Assembly: GCA_049426725.1 (NCBI GenBank)
Contig: JBMSYN010000035.1
Span: 1 to 8,001 of the forward strand
Source: UBA961 sp049426725
GTDB taxonomy: Bacteria > Bacteroidota > Ignavibacteria > Kapaibacteriales > UBA961
Direction: 5' to 3'
Length of the DNA stretch: 8,001 nt
Below, piece after piece: positions 6,261 through 8,001 of this stretch (positions within the stretch are counted from its first letter, which is position 1; every line of letters starts with the position of its first letter). A program made the translations under genes and the position numbers. The notes beneath the pieces were generated by a model. That model ran no database searches, had not been told where the DNA came from, and worked only from the letters and a program-made list of their open reading frames with translations.

Positions 6261-7619
6261 ATGTTTGAGAGTTTACAAACCAAATTGGAATCTGCTCTGA
6301 AGGTTTTTCGAGGTCAATCGAAGATCACAGAGGAGAATATCAAGGAAGCATTGAATGAAGTGCGTAATGCGCTTCTTGATGCTGATGTGAACTTTTCCGT
6401 AGTAAAGGATTTCATTGAGACTGTTCAAAGTAAAGCAGTCGGGCTGGAAGTCAAGGGAAATATTCTTCCCGGGCAAATGATCGTAAAATTGATTCATGAT
6501 GAATTGGTTGCTTTGATGGGCACCGGTAAAGCAGAAATCAATTTTTCCTCGCAGCCACCTACCATCATCATGGTAGCAGGTTTGCAAGGTTCGGGTAAAA
6601 CCACATTTTGTGGAAAGCTTGCTTTGCATCTCAAGAAGAAGGGTCGTCAGCCGATGCTTGTGGCATGCGACATTTATCGTCCTGCTGCTGTTGATCAATT
6701 GAAAATGCTTGGTGAACAAGTTGCTGTTCCTGTTTATTCTGCAGAAAGCAAAGATCCGGTTCAGATTGCGAAGGAATCGCTTGGTGAGGCAAGAAAATTT
6801 GCTCGTGACATCATTATCGTTGATACTGCCGGTCGATTGACCATTGACGAAGAAATGATGCGCGAGGTTGAGAATATCAAGAAAGAAATCAATCCTCGTG
6901 AAATTCTATTTGTCTGTGATGCAATGACCGGTCAAGATGCCGTCAACACAGCAAAAGCATTTCATGAATCACTGAGTCTTACCGGTGTTGTGCTCACCAA
7001 ATTGGATGGTGACACTCGCGGTGGTGCTGCTTTATCCATCAAACAAGTTGTTGGACAACCCATCAAATTTGTGGGTGTTGGTGAAAAAGTTGAGGCACTC
7101 GAGCCATTCCACCCTGACCGTATTGCATCGCGCATACTTGGAATGGGTGACATCATCACGCTTGTTGAAAAAGCACAGCAAGAAATTGATGAAAAAGAAG
7201 CAGCGAGACTTGAAGAAAAAATTCGCAAGAATCAATTTACGCTTCAGGATTTCTTGGAGCAATTGCGAGTGATAAAGAAAATGGGTTCATTGAAGGATCT
7301 TCTCGGCATGATCCCAGGTATGGACAAAGCGATGCGCAATGTACAATTGGATGACAAAGCATTCAATCGTGTGGAGGCGATTATTCTCTCCATGACGGGC
7401 GAAGAGCGAAATAATCCAAGAATACTCAGCGGATCGCGCAGAAGACGAATTGCAATGGGAAGCGGTACATCCATCGCGGATGTAAATCGCTTATTGTCGC
7501 AATTCGAGGATATGCAAAAAATGATGAAGACTGTATCGCAAAGTCAAAACAATCCGATGCAACGTCTTCGCGGAATGAAAATGCCGAATTTCAAAATACC
7601 AACCGGCTTCAAACGCTGA
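6261..7619 (+). CDS. ffh: Signal recognition particle protein Ffh (SRP54 GTPase)
   Basis: A 452-residue SRP54 homologue that, with 4.5S RNA, binds signal sequences of nascent membrane proteins and delivers ribosomes to FtsY at the inner membrane. An N-terminal four-helix domain (about 1-90) precedes the GTPase domain with G1 GLQGSGKTT (107-115), DIYRPAAVDQL (137-147), DTAGR (188-192), TKLDGDTRGG (246-255) and GVGEK (272-276). The M domain follows from about residue 320, with IPGM (351-354) and the RNA-binding stretch SGSRRRRIAMGSGTS (390-404), then a Met-rich tail (MQKMMK, RLRGMKMPNF). I chose ATG 6261 because MFESL is the classical Ffh start; a TTG at 6243 would add six residues. No Shine-Dalgarno sequence precedes either. 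The stop codon lies inside a terminator-like stem-loop. It is followed by rpsP, the conserved order. Confidence 0.97.
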   Translation: MFESLQTKLESALKVFRGQSKITEENIKEALNEVRNALLDADVNFSVVKDFIETVQSKAVGLEVKGNILPGQMIVKLIHDELVALMGTGKAEINFSSQPPTIIMVAGLQGSGKTTFCGKLALHLKKKGRQPMLVACDIYRPAAVDQLKMLGEQVAVPVYSAESKDPVQIAKESLGEARKFARDIIIVDTAGRLTIDEEMMREVENIKKEINPREILFVCDAMTGQDAVNTAKAFHESLSLTGVVLTKLDGDTRGGAALSIKQVVGQPIKFVGVGEKVEALEPFHPDRIASRILGMGDIITLVEKAQQEIDEKEAARLEEKIRKNQFTLQDFLEQLRVIKKMGSLKDLLGMIPGMDKAMRNVQLDDKAFNRVEAIILSMTGEERNNPRILSGSRRRRIAMGSGTSIADVNRLLSQFEDMQKMMKTVSQSQNNPMQRLRGMKMPNFKIPTGFKR

Positions 7620-7634
7620 AGCACCGGATTTTTT
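7603..7634 (+). terminator. Terminator-like stem-loop overlapping the ffh stop codon
   Basis: CCGGCTTC (7603-7610) can pair with GAAGC plus CGG (7618-7622 and 7625-7627, with AC bulged), closing a 7-base loop. One base later come six T residues (7629-7634). This is the form of a Rho-independent terminator. Its left arm encodes the last residues of Ffh, and the ffh TGA (7617-7619) sits at the loop-stem junction. It could end or attenuate transcription before rpsP. The pairing was worked out by eye, without an energy calculation. Confidence 0.55.
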
Positions 7635-7635
7635 C

Positions 7636-7655
7636 ACCCTTAACTTGAGTAGGGT
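7636..7655 (+). promoter_or_regulatory. Small hairpin covering the rpsP ribosome-binding site
   Basis: ACCCT (7636-7640) is the exact reverse complement of AGGGT (7651-7655), with a 10-base loop. The AGGG within the right arm is the likely Shine-Dalgarno sequence of rpsP, six bases before its ATG at 7661. Folding would hide it, which could allow translational control of S16. The stem is only 5 bp, so this may be coincidental. Confidence 0.3.
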
Positions 7656-7660
7656 ATCTC

Positions 7661-8001
7661 ATGGTAAAACTTCGTTTGCGCCGTAAAGGTCGCAAAAAAG
7701 CACCAACCTATGACATCGTCGCAGTTGACAGTCGTTCACGTCGCGATGGTGATTATTTGGAGCGCGTTGGATATTATGATCCAATGAAGCAACCATCAAC
7801 AGTTTCTTTCCAACATGACAGAGCAATTTACTGGTTAAACGCCGGTGCTCAAGCAACAGACATCGTTCGCTCTCTCTTGAGCGCAGATGGCGTATTGCTT
7901 CGTCGTCAGATGGAATTCAAAGGCAAAACAGCCGAAGAAATTGAAGCAGCTATTGCAAAACACAAAGATTTGTCAACAGCTCGTTATTTGAAAAAACAAG
8001 C
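7661..8001 (+). CDS. rpsP: 30S ribosomal protein S16 (3' end outside window)
   Basis: The frame begins MVKLRLRRKGRKKAPTYDIV and continues with VAVDSRSRRDGDYLERVGYY and DP; this is the standard start of S16, a small-subunit assembly protein that binds 16S rRNA. WLNAGAQATDIVRSLL (58-73) matches the second conserved part (WLxxGAxPTDTVxxLL). The 113 complete codons in the window have no stop, whereas a typical S16 is 80-90 residues, so there is a C-terminal extension beginning around residue 85, rich in Lys, Glu and Ala (GKTAEEIEAAIAKHK). Such extensions occur in Bacteroidota-like S16 proteins. ATG 7661 has AGGG six bases upstream. The gene is truncated only by the window edge; rimM and trmD would be expected next. 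Confidence 0.96.
   Translation, partial: MVKLRLRRKGRKKAPTYDIVAVDSRSRRDGDYLERVGYYDPMKQPSTVSFQHDRAIYWLNAGAQATDIVRSLLSADGVLLRRQMEFKGKTAEEIEAAIAKHKDLSTARYLKKQ

Overview
This window is a compact, moderately AT-rich stretch of bacterial chromosome made up of housekeeping and small accessory genes. The dense gene packing, a Shine-Dalgarno use that is often weak, a small lipoprotein resembling Bacteroidota-type DUF4296 proteins, a ribosomal protein S16 with a long C-terminal tail and a GCTCTCC-type palindromic repeat together suggest the Bacteroidota/Chlorobiota (FCB) group, possibly an Ignavibacteria- or Kapabacteria-like lineage. That placement is inferred from general resemblance and was not tested by any search.

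Layout. Positions 1-82 hold three perfect 18-bp tandem copies followed by a palindrome. They run into the 3' end of a minus-strand maf-type nucleotide pyrophosphatase gene (49-651). A divergent plus-strand gene (about 774-1364) encodes a membrane protein that looks like PlsY glycerol-3-phosphate acyltransferase in overall form but lacks the family's signature motifs. It abuts, tail to tail, a minus-strand gene for a 102-residue lipoprotein (1365-1673). From 1748 to 6195 four plus-strand genes are joined by 1-bp overlap, 1-nt gap and 4-bp overlap: aspS (aspartyl-tRNA synthetase), an RND-type periplasmic adaptor (HlyD/AcrA family), a DUF2203 protein, and an ArgD-like class-III aminotransferase. 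This is almost certainly one transcription unit. After a 65-bp gap comes ffh (SRP GTPase, 6261-7619), then rpsP (ribosomal protein S16, from 7661, cut by the window end). The ffh-rpsP order is the start of the widespread ffh-rpsP-rimM-trmD-rplS neighbourhood.

How the genes work together. Translation and protein targeting (aspS, ffh, rpsP), arginine biosynthesis (argD) and membrane-related functions (adaptor, PlsY-like protein, lipoprotein) are mixed, so the operon does not describe one pathway. The most notable points are the repeat-derived tail of Maf, the motif-less PlsY-like protein, an RND adaptor with no pump beside it, and two consecutive hairpins between ffh and rpsP (one terminator-like, one covering the rpsP ribosome-binding site). 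I found no CRISPR array, transposase, tRNA, rRNA or defence system, and no clear sign of a previously undescribed multi-gene system. No gene-free stretch exceeds 300 bp.
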